From Epiperipatus broadwayi (Eukaryota; Onychophora; Udeonychophora; Euonychophora; Peripatidae), in the NCBI GenBank assembly GCA_028023455.1, contig JAQFVV010006310.1, positions 928,001-992,000 on the forward strand: 64,000 bases of DNA, read 5' to 3'. Positions within the stretch are counted from its first letter, which is position 1, and each line of letters starts with the position of its first letter. The translations under genes were made by a program, and so were the position numbers. Below are positions 12,121 to 25,199 of the stretch, one piece after another. The notes beneath the pieces were generated by a model. That model was given only the letters and a program-made list of their open reading frames with translations. It ran no database searches and had not been told where the DNA came from.

Positions 12121-15100
12121 ATGAGAGCTGCAAATAAATTCAATACTAAAATCAACTGATTGGTTAATATAATTTTATTAAACTATATATATATTGTAAT
12201 GGGATGGGGTAGGATTGGAAGAATGAGTTAACCTGGGGTGATGAAACATCATTATCACCCCCAGTTCAAAATATAAATGAAATACAAATATCAATAATTT
12301 ATAAAAGTATATATAAGTAATGTTTAAAGATATAAGAGCATGAGATCAAGAGAATCTCTGAGTTCGGCCATTCATTCCTTAAAGTAACTAAAATAACTAT
12401 ACATCAATCATATCTCAACCATCATTATCAAAAAGTAAATATCAGTCATACTCAAAATAAACCATTCATCGTTGTGAATGATCAATAATAAAATCTACAA
12501 TAAATCAACAGTCAATCTTGTGACTGGATTGGAAATGGGTCTTCTGTAGACCAGGCTAACTATTGAGCCTTTGCCAGCTTGGCAATTATTTAAACATAAC
12601 TTGGATGCACCATCTTAAGTGCTCATCCATCGGAATACATAATAATCAGAAAAATCTAAACAATGCTGGATACAAAAACATACTGATCATCATCAATGCT
12701 CTGGCCACTTAGTACCATTAATGTACTGGCCAACTATAAACTTAACTTCTAATAAGACTAAATTAAAATAAAAGGTAGTGCATGGACTTTAAAGAGTATT
12801 CTCTTCTGCACCAACCAGGATGATGATTGATCATCTCTAGTTGCCTAAAAGCACTAAATATACATCCCCATTTATATATTCATCCCATGCTCAAATCTAG
12901 CTCAGAGAACATAAGCTATTACTGTATGTGACCAAGAGATGATGCAATACAATTTTTAACAATTGAAGTACAACAACAATAAAAATAAAAATGACATTAA
13001 AGTTTATAGAATTAAGTTACACATATAAGCCCTCCGACTTTGATTTACATGATTAATACATTAGGTTTACTTAAAATCCACTCAGCACACAGGCATGTGG
13101 CTTGATACAAAATGAACATGTTTGAATTAATGTTTAATTAAAAAAAATGATCAAAATTTTACATATAAGTCTGCCTGACACACATTGTTATTTACAATAC
13201 AATTGACATATGTGCGTGAAATTTCTGAACATATTTAACTTGTTACATAAAAAGAATAAATTGTTAAACTTTTTAACTTATATTTTTAATAAGACCATAC
13301 CTACACTAGGTTTACTAAAACACATATATAGAATTGCACACATTATTAACATAACAAATCTAATTTTGTCAAAATAAAAAACCTTAATTTTTATAATTAC
13401 AAATTCCATTTTGAATATACATAAAATTTACATATTTGTCATAATAATAAAAGTTATTTTCACGATTATTCTTTGTTGAAAATGTATAAATTGCTTTCCT
13501 TATTTTATAGTTTAAGTTCCACTTTTTATTGATTAGTTTCTTAAAAGAAATACATACTATCAACCTTTTTTTTCTTGTTTAATAAACGATTTTAAACTAA
13601 TATCTAATATCGTTTTATATATATCTTATCAGTTATAAAAATGTCATTTTGCTAAGGAAATTATTTAAAATTTCCCGTTATCATATATAACGCTACTCAC
13701 CACCAGCTGTATATACATTTATCTGTGCTTCTCTGCCTTTAGATATGTCAGCATATACATAGGTATTTAAAATTAATTATGAAATTAAAATTATGAAAAT
13801 TGCCAAAGCATTTAACAATAGTTAGTGAAATAAACAAGACATATTAGGAATATAAAATATTATTTCACACTGCACCCTCTGATAAACGAAAATTGAAAAC
13901 AAACTTGGAATCTTAAAACTAAGGTTCCAAGGCACTCTATAAATACTAGAAAAAGGAACTACAGATAGTGAATGTTAGATTAAATAATTAATAAAACTTT
14001 TAGATTGAGCGGAGATTTAATTAAAAGCAATTTATTTACCCTGGCAAGAGTAAGAAAAAGTTTACCTTATGGTAAAGCAGAGTTCACATAGTTGTCTGAA
14101 GAGTGCACACTTTTATATTTCAGGTGACTTCTCTTTATGATGGCGGTAAGTGTCATGGCAAATTGGGAATCCGGCCTATTAGAGTTTCATGGCATCATGA
14201 AAGAACTGCTTAGAGTCTGAGGTTCGTCCTTATTTAAATTAGCAATGCATATTGTTGTTTACACTATGTATAGCAGTGTATTTTGACATCATGAAGGCAG
14301 ATTTCAAAAAGAGCTTAAATGTCCGAACTGCCAACAGTATAAAGTTCAACAGGTTAATCAGACTGAATATTTGAAATAAGAAGCTGAACCAATCACTTTG
14401 ACAGAGTATTTGTTTGGTCAAGGCTCTCTAGAATAATCCATGAAAACACCCAATTTCCCATGTAAACTTGTCTTGTTTTTGAATTCTACACCTTAGGGCA
14501 GGGCGAATCATCTCCTGCTCAATCTAATAAGGAATTTCAACCAGGGATTATTTTAAACTAAAACAATAACATAAAATTAAATCTCCACTTTTAGAATTAA
14601 ATTAGAAATGATTAAACTAAAAGAAACCGGTATGTAATTAACACATTTGCTTGTTTTTAATCAGTTTGATTAAAAAAAGTAAAAACAAGTGGTAACAGAA
14701 AACTATTTTAAAATCAATTCTATAACAAAAAATTAAAATGACCTATTTAAATATAAACGAGTATGTGTTTTAATACACATACTCTTTAAATAAGTACAAA
14801 TTTATTTATTTTTTACATTAGAAATTTAATGAAAATTTAAAAGTTTTTAATTTTAGGTAATAAAACCATTGAATCAGATGTCCATCCAGCTCAATATATG
14901 CACACACACTATATTATTGTGTGCTATGTAACCCAACTGGTCACAATATATTTGGTAAAATGGGTGTTTGAAATGTCATTATCATATCATTTTTGTTTTT
15001 GTTGTTAATTAGATATTAAATAATTATTTAAAAAAAATTTTTTTTGTCTTAATTACTTTATTCTATACAATTCCTGTTGCATGAAGTGCAGTGTTTATGT

Positions 15101-15878
15101 GAGTTTATATCATTACATCTCATATTCTAGTATTTAGTTGTACTTTTTTTATCCCAATAAAACCATTTATTTATATGTTGGGGAAATCTATGATTTACTT
15201 AAGGTTATTTATAATAAGCTACTTTATTAATTGATTTCCCTCTTGCTTATAGTAATAGATTATAGAGTTCTTGCTTCTTGAGCTAGATTCATGCATAACA
15301 GCTATATAGAATAAGGGCTATATTTGTTAGTGTATGGGTATCCAGTTAATGATGATTACCTTCCTGGATTTGTGTGAAGAGTATAAGGTCCATGCAGTAC
15401 ATTTTATTTTAGTTTTATCTCTATTAGACATTAAGTTTATAATGGCCAGTACATCAAAGGTAATATGTAGCCCAAGCATTGATGATGATCAATATATTTT
15501 AGTATTCCAGTATTATTTTTTGTTGGTTGTATTCTTATGAATTGGCGTGCATCCAACTTATAGTTTCAATTATTTGCTCCAAGTGGCAAGGACTAAATAA
15601 GTACTCTGGGCTATAGTAGACCCATTTTAAATCCAGTCCCCAGATTGTCTGTTGATGTATTTTATTGTTAACCATTCATGTTGATGAATGAATATGGTTT
15701 ATTTTTTATTTATAATGCAGGTAAATTTATGATTAATGATATTGATAGTTACTGTAGTGAGTTAACTCAGCTGATCTCTCTGAATGATCTATCATGCTCA
15801 TCACTTTTGATATTAAATTTTATATTTTTATCACTTGAGGAAAAACAAACAATTCTTTATTTCCCTGATTGTTTAAAT
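12121..15878. other. Non-coding; possible minus-strand LTR in part
   Basis: No host gene recognised. Between about 13880 and 14560 the minus strand carries an AATATAAAAGTGTGC TATA-like block followed about 90 bases later by GGGTAAATAAATTGC, a polyadenylation-like block. That arrangement is seen in LTRs but is not proof. A small perfect hairpin GAGTATGTGT...ACACATACTC lies near 14759-14784. The 15334-16019 plus-strand frames have no recognisable domain. Confidence 0.4.
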
Positions 15879-16103
15879 CCTTATTTTCCCATAGTGTTAC
15901 AAATGGTGACACAAGTTTGGGCCATGGATGATCACATACTGGTTGCCTTCATGTCAGATATGACCCCCTTATTTCTTTGTAGTGTTACAAATGGCACCAA
16001 ATGGGGGGGGGGCTGTTGATTAAATGTATTGGTGGCCATCACATCAGGTATGATCCCCTTATTTCCTTATAGTGTTACAAATGGTACCCAACATGAGGCT
16101 CAA
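15879..16103 (+). repeat. Three tandem units with primer-binding-site-like cores
   Basis: CCTTATTTCCTTATAGTGTTACAAATGG or a close variant starts three times, near 15879, 15966 and 16055 (period about 87-90 bp). After the third copy comes TGGTACCCAACATGAGGCTC (16084-16103). This differs by four transitions from the sequence complementary to the 3' end of animal tRNA-Lys(CUU), a known retroelement primer-binding site. The preceding TGTTACA is a plausible LTR end. The earlier two units have more decayed versions, one expanded into a run of about ten G. The gag-like region downstream on the same strand supports an LTR-element reading. Confidence 0.5.
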
Positions 16104-17280
16104 TGTAAATCAGATTCTGGTGGTCAGTGACCACATAATTTGAATTGCAGAAATATACCTGAAAAATGAAATTCTATATTTTAATGTAGAATCAATTTAA
16201 ACCTATTGCTGTGAAATGTGACACGAGTATAGAGGATGATTGTTATAATTTAATTATAAATTACAAAATACAAATATTGTTTATTTTAAGGAATTCATAT
16301 TTAAAGTTGAGTAGATAATCAAGGCATGATTTTGAAGATTTCATTGAGTTTTTGAGTGTTGAATTTTTTTTAGATGCACTTTCAGTTTTAGTGATGGATG
16401 AAGCATTTTGTTCTTGGCTTGAGGATGCAGTGTTTTTTATGCTACTCTATGGAGTGTTCTTTCTGAGGCATTACCTTAACTCTCTTTCAGATCTTTATAT
16501 TTTTGGTTGTTTATTGTGGTTCAGGTAACATAGTCCTATCATGATCCCAACTCTCTTTCAGATCTTTATATTTTTTGGTTGTTTATTGTAATTCAGTTAA
16601 CATAGTCCTATCATGATTCTCTGCCTCTAAGTCTCCAAGAAAGAGCTCAAGGCATAGTTATGAATTTTCCAGCTCCTAAGACTCAAAAGAGCAGGCCTTT
16701 GCAAAAATTTTTACATTTTTCTTCCATATCAAGACTTGTAGTAGTTTACAGTGTTTAAATTGAGATAGACCTTTGTTTATAGTCCAAAGAATGGTTTCTG
16801 AATCTATCCCAAAATTTGCAAGTCACTGCATTATTTTTCTATCAGATTCTCATTAAATCTCTAAGAAATGTTTTGATAAATGTCTCTTGACATGAAATTG
16901 TGTTTGTACATGTATATATGTTCATAACAAAAATATGAATAGAAATGGAAATCAGTAACACATGTGAACAGGATAGAATTAGAGAATAAAACAAGGGAAA
17001 TAAGTTAATGAAATAAAGGTAGGTATTGGGACAATAAGATTGAAGGAAAGAAAGATTAGGAGTAATAATAATATAATAGTCATGTTACATAAAGTGAAAT
17101 ATGGTTGCATGGAAGAGGAGATGATGTTAATCGTATTTTACGAGATATTTTTAAAAGGTAAGCTTTGTAATTACTGTATAAAAATAATTCAATAGTTGTT
17201 GTTTTTTAAGAATAAAAGTATAATAGAAACATCTATGCTGACAAGAACAAAAGTGAAGATGATGAAGAACATGATCCAAA
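16104..17280. other. Presumed leader of the LTR element; one tandem duplication
   Basis: No gene recognised. A tandem duplication of about 71 bp lies at 16478-16618 (unit starts AACTCTCTTTCAGATCTTTA). Position suggests the 5' leader between primer-binding site and gag, but it is too decayed to confirm. Confidence 0.4.
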
Positions 17281-18180
17281 ATGATGATCAGCAACAAATG
17301 GGATATGGAGGCTTTCATGTTATTCCAACTAGAAATTTTTAAAGAAAATAGGAAAAGGAAAGACCAACAAGGAGAAGATGATAATAAAGAGAAGATAATA
17401 AAAAGAGAGACCAACAAAGAGAAGACGGTAATAACCAAAGAAAAGAAGACTAAAAAGAGACCAACAAAGAGGTAATAATAAACAAAGCAAAGAAAAGAGA
17501 GCCCAACAAAGATAAGATGATAATAAACAAAGAAATGAAAGAAGAGAGACTAATAAAGAAATGATAATAAAGAAATAGAGGAAAAGAAAGAATAGAGACC
17601 AACAAATAGAAGAGACTAATATAAAGAATCAATAAAGAGAAATAGGAAAATAACAAAAAATGTTGAAAGAAATGAAAGGAGATATGCTACAGAAAATTGA
17701 TCAAAACAATAAAAATATGGCTAATGAAAAAAAAGATGATAAAAAAGAGAAGAGAATAAAAAGAGAGACCAGAAAAAAGATGATAATCAACAAAGTGAAG
17801 AAAAGATAGAAGAGAAACCAACAGAGAGATGATAATAAATAAAGAGAAGATGAAAAGAGAGACCAACAAAGGGAAGATCATAATAAACAAAGAGAAGAGA
17901 ATAAAAAGAGAGACCAACAAAGAGAAGAGGATAGTATAAAGAATCAACAAAATAAAACAGAAAAATAACAGAAGAAATGTTGGAAGAAGTGAAAGTAGAT
18001 TTGCTACAGAAAATTGATCAAAACAGTGAAAAATTTGGCTCTGAAATAGACCAAATCCAATAAATTAAAGAAGCTCTGAATAAAGCAAGACAAAACAAAG
18101 AAGAACAGGGTATGAAAATAAAAGAGATACAAGAACTAATTGGATAATAAAATTAGCCAAGTGCAGTAAGCAATAGAATC
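17281..18180 (+). pseudogene. GA-rich, charged repetitive segment of a gag-like gene
   Basis: The plus strand is almost pure purine from about 17330 to 17960 and encodes Lys/Glu/Arg/Gln/Asn-rich sequence, broken by stops and frameshifts. Phrases such as KRETNKEKT repeat. A longer duplication is visible: a unit coding LLQKIDQN-like sequence near 17657-17722 recurs near 17973-18040, each followed or preceded by the GAGACCAACAAAGAGAAG repeat. The part at 17980-18150 could form a coiled coil. It precedes the capsid-like segment on the same strand, so I read it as the expanded N-terminal region of gag. The pyrimidine-rich complement yields spurious Leu/Phe/Ser-rich frames that are not genes. Confidence 0.5.
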
Positions 18181-18458
18181 TGTGAATAATGAAAGTCAAT
18201 AAAGCCTGGAATTGTCCAAGAGTATATAGGGGACCTGGCTAATCAAATAAATTCCTGTGCAGGTCAGAGATGATGATAGAAACATATAAAAGGTTTGAGA
18301 ATGACCATAGACAAGATGGTCAAACTGAAAAGAAAACAGCCATGTCTACATTAAAAAAAGAAATTGAAAATACAAAGATAGAAGTAAAAAAAAGATAGTT
18401 AATATACAAATCAAATGCCTGGAATTATATATCAGTTGCTTAAAATAAGGACTTTCAG
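18181..18458 (+). pseudogene. Decayed gag linker region
   Basis: Sequence between the charged segment and the capsid-like block. It retains Lys/Glu-rich coding bias with stops in all frames. No domain can be named. Confidence 0.35.
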
Positions 18459-18713
18459 GAAATGCTGGTGAGGGATCCATTGAATTTGTCAACAGTCTGG
18501 AAACATTTTAGCCTTAATGCAATGACAGAAGAGACAATGCTAGCAATAGCTTTTAGCGATCTTTAAGATGCATCCCTTGCATGGTGGGATTCACTATTTA
18601 CATGTCCTCACAATTTTATCAAGTTCAAGCAAGCAATCATGAAGTGCCACTGGAGTGAGGATTACCAGGAATGGGTTAAACAAAGTCTCCCAAGAGAATT
18701 GTCCCCCTGGTGA
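18459..18713 (+). pseudogene. Retrotransposon gag capsid, N-terminal-domain-like
   Basis: One frame reads MLVRDPLNLSTVWKHF, then AIAFSDL, an internal stop, and SLAWWDSLFTCPHNF followed by KFKQAIMKCHW and YQEWVKQSL. Hydrophobic residues around an A-x-x-W-W/F motif, followed by a segment with F-K-x-x-I/F-x-x-x-W/F, are typical of retroelement gag capsid domains that build virus-like particles in the cytoplasm. One premature TAA lies within the block and the frame ends at TGA 18711-18713. The family call is from motif shape, not a search. Confidence 0.6.
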
Positions 18714-18739
18714 GCCCTGCACTCCATTTTTTTAAAAAA

Positions 18740-19100
18740 CAAGTAGCAAAATCAAGAGCACTTACTGCAGATCCTCACAGAATTACAAATAATAATATTA
18801 AGACATAGCTTCCCAAGCCATATTGGAAGGATGTTAATTGGCACTGGCATGCATACAATTAAGCAGGTGGCTGAACTGTTAAATGCATTTGACAGCAGCA
18901 AACCAGCATGGGATTTAAACCTTCAACTAAATCAGCATACAGAAGAGATAATAATTCACATAGGAATGTTATTCAATACAGGAAGTGGAAAATCAAGACA
19001 CCACTATGGTATTAGAATGGAAGAAATGAAATGCTGCCATGTTAGAGGAAATGGATATCAGCTGGTAATATCTATAATCCTACCAGAACCCAAATAATTA
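18740..19100 (+). pseudogene. Retrotransposon gag capsid, C-terminal-domain-like
   Basis: After a frameshift near 18790 a frame reads LRHSFPSHIGRMLIGTG, then MHTIKQVAELLNAFDSS. This matches the layout of a gag capsid C-terminal domain, where the protein multimerises. The open frame 18831-19097 is its last intact piece. The following sequence to about 19230 has Arg/Ser-rich content (SRSRSPQRE in one frame), as seen in gag nucleic-acid-binding tails. No zinc knuckle, protease DTG, RT or integrase motif could be found downstream, so the element is truncated or too decayed. Confidence 0.55.
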
Positions 19101-19699
19101 GAAGATCCAGAAGAGGATTACACTTTTACCAAGGAAATATGCATCAGGAATATGATTCATCATCCCTTGACAGAATACAAATAATTGGACAATCCAGGAG
19201 TAGATCACCCCAAAGAGAACTATCAGAGAACTGATCATAATCCTCAATCTATCAAAGCAGGGTGCAGTTATACTTTTGGCCAAGGAAACAAAAATAAAAA
19301 AAAATAATGAAACTCAAACTGGGGAAAGAAGATACTTTGAAGAAATTGGAGGTATCATGATGCTTCAATGTTTTATCTCTGCACTATACCTACCTAAGGT
19401 TTAAACTTTTTTTGAATAATCCCATCAGAGGAGCTGGGCTTTCAGTAGAATACTCAATTGTGGGGGTAAGTGAGCAAGGTATTCCACATGGCCAAACATT
19501 TCTTTAGTCATTTTTTTTTAATGTGCTTTCTGAGTAGTAAGTTGTGTTTGGGCTTAAACTGAGACTGCTTTTATGATGCTCATGCTGCATTGCAAACTTG
19601 TTCTGTGATAAGGTTGTTTGTCCATCATGGTGCTTTAGGCAGGCATGCATAGTCATCCCATCTCTAAGAATAACAATAAATCAAATAAATGTTATTTGT
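19101..19699 (+). other. Possible downstream remains of the LTR element
   Basis: A possible continuation of the gag tail and beyond, without a nameable domain. A frame at 19598-19804 is Cys-containing (SWCFRQACIVIPSLR) but has no recognised fold. Confidence 0.3.
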
Positions 19700-19910
19700 G
19701 ACCAAATAGCCCAACAAGGTTTAATAAATTGTATCACAGCTTGCAAGTCTGTTTTAAATGTTAAAGTACAACAAAGCATGACTAACAATAGACTCAAGAA
19801 ATGAGACAATTGATTTTGACCAAATAACCCAACATGGTTTGATGAACATATCCCAGCTTGAAGTCTATGGAAATATTAATACACAGCAAAGTGTGACTAA
19901 CCTAAATTTT
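19700..19910 (+). repeat. Diverged tandem duplication, period about 118 bp
   Basis: GACCAAATAGCCCAACAAGG at 19700 recurs as GACCAAATAACCCAACATGG at 19818. Each copy continues to a related CAAAG(C/T)(A/G)TGACTAAC block. In one frame the first copy encodes CDQIAQQGLINCITAC and the second DQITQHGLMNISQLE. The duplication may be part of the decayed LTR element. Confidence 0.7.
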
Positions 19911-21829
19911 TGTTGTAGTGAAGTGAAATTGGCTGAATCAAACAAATATCAAGAAAGAGATTCAGTTCAATTTCATTTCTTATATAAGACCAGAGTAATG
20001 TAACCAGTTGGTTACATAGCTGCACTAAGAAAAGTAAATTATATAGTTGGCAGAATGTTCATCAGATTTGAGTATATAAAAAAATTAAATAATTAATGGA
20101 GGAAATAATATTTAATTTTCCAACACATTTTTAAGGATCTTTATTTAACCCAATAATATTTTTAAGTCCTCAATATGATAGTATGAAAATTCTCAAACAT
20201 TAAATATATTTAAATGATTTTTTTTTCAAAAAAAAAAAAAAAAGAAGAGATGGAAGAACAAAATAAGATTCTAATAACTTAGTAAATTTTATTTTAATTA
20301 ATCAGAGTTATTTTTTATCTCTAATGAAAAAGAAAAATCAAATCAATGCAGTTATCTGATTATCTTGTTTATATGTTGTTTTTTTGTTATTACAAGAAAA
20401 TTTGGTTTTTAATTATAAAAGAATATCAAAAATTTTGTAATATTAATTTAAGTTCTTGATTTTTTTCAATATCTATGGTTAAGGAGGGAATTGTCTGAAC
20501 AATTGTATTTATGAAATTTTATCTAATTGGATATCATGAAAATTATCATGTAAGAGGCATATTGTAATTGGCTTGTTGGTAAGATTGTTCTAGAAAAAAA
20601 TGTGGGTGTGAACTAGTGACTATACCCAAGTGTATGGGGAGGATTATTGCTAACTTAACTGTTGAAGAGAGAACAGTCGAGTCTTCTGCTGCTGAAAGAG
20701 ATAATAGAATTACATATGGGACACAGAAAAGTGAATAACTCCATGTGTGTAAATTAAAAAAATCAGATATATTAATCTTTAACTGAGGTTTAAAGTTTAT
20801 ATCTGTGCTAGAGATAATCCCTAGTTTCAAAAATGATTAGTAATAATCATTAGTGTATTTATCTGAAATGGATAATGTCAAAGTTGTGAGTGGACGAAGT
20901 TTGACAATGGTAAATGAAATTGTAACAAGAAATAATTCCTAACTTAGCTGTTGAAGAGAAATAATCCAGCTGCTGAAGAAGAAAAAAGCAGAAGTCTCCA
21001 CCAAGCTATTGAATAAAATAGTTTTTTTAATCAAGTTTTTAGCAGATTATAAATTTAGCACTAAAATGGCTTGTATAATAAAAACCACGTGCTAGATTCA
21101 GCTAAAAGCTAGCCATCACTTTCCTCCATGTAACCTACCTTCATTGGAATAAAAATGTAGAGACAAAGATACCTCACCCTAAAGTAGTCTGCAGTCTTGT
21201 CTTCAGCCAAAAGCATGTTCTGTCTGTGTCAATCTCACCTGGAAAATCAAGAAAATGCAATGGACAAAATTTATTTTTTGTTACCTGGAATTGCTGCAGA
21301 CCAGGTAAAGGACACATTAACCATGCACGAGTCTAAGAAGCCTTCAAGGAGAAGCTCAATTGAAAACTAGAAATTGTAACGTTTTAATTATAAAAATTAA
21401 GTTAATAGTTTAATTAAAATTTATTTAAAAATTATTAAATAAATTGCCTTTAAACATTTTTTTTTGTTATATCATAAAGATACAGTGTAATGGAAAGTAT
21501 TTTTAAATTTATGCCCTAAGTTTGCACAGCATATGTGCTTTGTAGATTATACTAATGACAATATAGAATTGCAAATTAACAATGCAGTTTTTTTTTTAAC
21601 CAAGATTATAAAAAAATATTCCGATGAAAATTTTGAAATATCCTAAAACATGCTATTTATTTTAATTATATACTGTACTATGAAATATTTAAAACCTAAT
21701 CACTTGTTTTTACTATGTGTTACATAAAATTTAATTCATTAATTTATTTTACTGCTCTCTTAAAATAAAACAAAAAAGAAAGAATTGAATGATTTCATTG
21801 CTCAGGGGATCATAAGAAGTTCAATCATT
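19911..21829. other. Non-coding, old repeats
   Basis: No gene recognised. A phrase around CTAACTTAACTGTTGAAGAG (20650) recurs near 20940, indicating an old duplication. A 16-bp palindrome GTAACCAGTTGGTTAC lies near 19998-20013. Confidence 0.45.
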
Positions 21830-22080
21830 AGAAATGACAGAAGTGAGCTGTAATCCTTGGATCTTGAACTCGAGTCTTCCACTCTATCGTGTCATTAAAT
21901 TACACAGCACTTTTTTTTAACAAATTATTTAATTAAAACTGATTAAATCAATAAGTAATTGGTTTATTGTTCTTTTATTCATGAAAGTTGCAAGCATTGG
22001 AAAAGACAAGAGTTTTGGGTTATGATCCATGAACCTTTAGATCCAGAGTTTGTCTTCATCAAATTTTTTGTGAACGTGAT
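21830..22080 (-). repeat. Two minus-strand tRNA-derived SINE fragments
   Basis: About 21836-21907 read in reverse gives an A-box-like GACACGATAGAGTGG and a GAGTTCAAGATCCAAGG B-box-like block. About 22013-22075 has ATGATCCATGAACC in the reverse orientation. Both match the order seen in the family members at 9.6 and 42.6 kb. Confidence 0.5.
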
Positions 22081-25000
22081 TGGAATAAATCTGTTCTTTA
22101 ATGTTGCAGCTATCATTTTAATCCAGAGGCAATAATTTATGATCTGTCCAACAATTTGTTCTAGTAATTGCTCTTGTAATGAAAATTTCTCTTGTATTCT
22201 GACTCCTAATCATAATGTAATTATTAAATGTCATTATTTTGAACATGGATGTATCCATTTTCCTTTTTAACAGCTTTTCTGCATAAACAAAGTTTTCTAG
22301 TAGTCAATTCATATGCTGTTTGAAAGTTCACTAGTAACAAATCATTTTAATTTACAGCACCAATAACTTTTTGTCAAAGATTATTATTTTTACCTACACA
22401 TCCATAAAGTCTTCAAAAGGATGTAATAATGATAGCAACAAGGAATAAAAATTTCCTCTGAATCTAAGGTTGGAATGGAGCATAGACACTAATAAATGAT
22501 TAATTCCATTGTGTAAGGCAAGTTTTAATACCATTTGCCTTTCATTATTATATAAGGAATTCTAATAATAGAGTATATTAGATCAAATTTTACAGTAGAT
22601 CCAATTCCATGTCTTTCCAATAGAACTTATATTCATCTACTTGTCCTTCTATGAGACAAATTTCACGAAGAGTTGCTATATCATTCTTAAATCTTGACAA
22701 CAGTTTGGTCATATATGGTTCTTTGTTCTGATCTTAAAGAATTTGTATCAAATATAGTTCACACATTACGTGTTTTTTAGTATTACCACTATATCCTGCT
22801 TTACCACTACTACTGGTGTTATCATTACTATTGTTATTACTTCTGTTGCTGTAATAAGCAATCTGCCAGTCATGACGCACTAACCAATTTGTGTCAGAAA
22901 GGCCATTTTTAGACTAAATTTTCTATTCCCTTTCACTTCTGTAGTAGGCAGGAGAGTTCTGTAAACAGAGCTGTCTAAACATACAATCTTTGCAAGCTGA
23001 AACTTTTGTTTCACTCAAATCCAGTTACAAACTGACTTATTAGTGATTGAATTGTTTCCAACAAAGATCACAACTAAAGACCTCTCACTTCCTAAAACCT
23101 GTTTTTGTCATTGCTTGTTAAATTCTTGAATATTTGAACTAAAAAAAGGATGGAAATTCACAATTAGTACAGGGAGGTGTTCAATAGTTTAAGTGGTTTA
23201 TAATGACCAGGCCCTAAGATGGAAAAGAGGGAGACAGAGAAAAACTGTTTGTATCAGAAACTATATCCAGAACTTGATGAGCCAACAACCTATCCTATAA
23301 GGCAAACAGATGTTTTTGATCAGGAACTGCTTGTTATTCATGATTGACCTTCATATCTGAAGGTCATTCTACTGTCCCTCACCTATGAAACCCTGTTATT
23401 GGATTGAGCAATTAAGTGTTATTTTACTTAAATGAGTTTCTCTTCCCCACCCCCCTTTGTTTTAAAATTTGTGCCTGTATTAATTTAGAGAACATTTAAA
23501 TGCCCTCAATTGCTTAATGGAAGATGTACGATGTTGATAATGTTAAGGCCTGTCTCTGCTAATAAAATAAATTTCTTGAAACTGATGCCACGAGTTTTGA
23601 TTGTTAATTTACAATCCAGAATTTGGCTTTTATAATGTCTTAATTAAACAATGATCCAAAAGATGGTTGCTTAAGTGTTCTCATTTAAAACAATATTATT
23701 ATTTGTAATTCTGTAATGTATTCATGGCATAATAGATTATATTAATTTATGTAGGATTTTTTTGTTTTTAATTGCTAAAATAATAAAGTCTAATGATGAT
23801 GAGACAGAAGTCTTTTATTTTCATAGTCTGTATATATCTAATTTTCTATTATTATCTTTAAATACTTATTGAAAATTAATATGATATTCCAGTTATTTAG
23901 TTATAAAATGTATAGCAGGGACACATGTTTAAAGCAGATAGTTAGCTAATTCAGTCAGTTCCAATTTTTCCATAAATGATTTCAGATAAATGATAATTAA
24001 AGTTTAAACATTATTTACTTTAATGAGATTTCATGATTAATGTTTAGAGTTAAATTTGTTGATGAAATCACTAGAACATTTTTGAAATTTTAATGAGTCA
24101 GTCATGACTATTATCAAATTCATGAATGAAAACTTTTATAACGAACAAAACATGAAATAAACAATAAAAAACAAAAGTATTATGACTCACTCTGGATTAG
24201 GCATGTCAAGTTTAAACAAGAGTCAACATATGGTTTATAAGATCTGGGCTATTTTTTTTTATTGTTAGTAGACATACAATGTGCGACATTCAGTGCCATA
24301 AATACATTACATTTGGCACCTATGCCATATGTTGATTATTCTTTGAGTTTGTTGAATCCAATCATTGCCTATTGACTATTCAAGAAATAAAAAAATAGAT
24401 AAATGATGTATTAATCCAATCTTATTTTATATGAAACTACTTATGATGTCAAACTATATGATCTGAAACCAGTCCAGAATTTTTAACATTTTGGTATAGT
24501 TAATTACAAGTGCCTTCACTTTTGGTAAAAGATGAGTTGTGTTATTTTGAAACATAAATATGAAAATTTCTATTTTTCAAAAACTTCTCAATTGTCCATC
24601 ATGATGTCACAAAAATATACACACAGATTCTAATTGCCAAATTTCATTCATTAATGAAAAAATCTAATTGTTAAAAAAAAAAGCAGATCTGAATGTGTTT
24701 AATACATTATTGCATTGACTTTCAACTTCCACATTATGGTAACAAAAAAAGTTGCAATTCACCGAAAGTTTACTTTGAAAATAAATAATAATGGAAAAAT
24801 ATATAGCGAAAACCTCTAATAACTGAGCACTTTACATTAACAATTTAGCAAAACATATTATCAAAGACTATAGCTTCTGTAGCATACTTTTTTTATGAAA
24901 AAGTTAAACTGTTTAAATGTTAGGCCAGTTTATCATTATGGTATGTGAATAATTCATATTGTTTGACAAAAACTTTGTAATTCTTCATCAAAAGTTTATC

Positions 25001-25199
25001 CATAAAACAAATGTCAATAAAAAACTTGTCAAAAGCATTTAATATGTAGGCATTTTCATGTTTCTTATCACAATATAACACATTTATTTGCTCAAAGAGT
25101 ATACTCTTTTATGGAAAAAATTCACCATAATTATATAGCAGACACATGTATAGACTATAATTTATGTAGACAAAACCATTTGTGTATAAGTCAAAAGTG
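22081..25199. other. Non-coding; possible LTR-like end near 23.6 kb
   Basis: No genes recognised. The stretch 23120-23610 is less A/T-rich and ends GCTAATAAAATAAATTTC followed by TTGAAACTGATGCCACG, which resembles an LTR polyadenylation and end region. I could not find a partner repeat. The remainder is plain A/T-rich sequence. Confidence 0.35.

Noticed and set aside
15334-16019. Two plus-strand frames of 68 and 113 residues as host genes
   Set aside because: They have no recognisable domain, lie in or next to the primer-binding-site-like repeat, and lack splice or start context.
17151-17950. Minus-strand Leu/Phe/Ser/Ile-rich frames that look like membrane proteins
   Set aside because: They are the complement of the purine-rich gag repeat; their hydrophobic character follows from the pyrimidine-rich strand.
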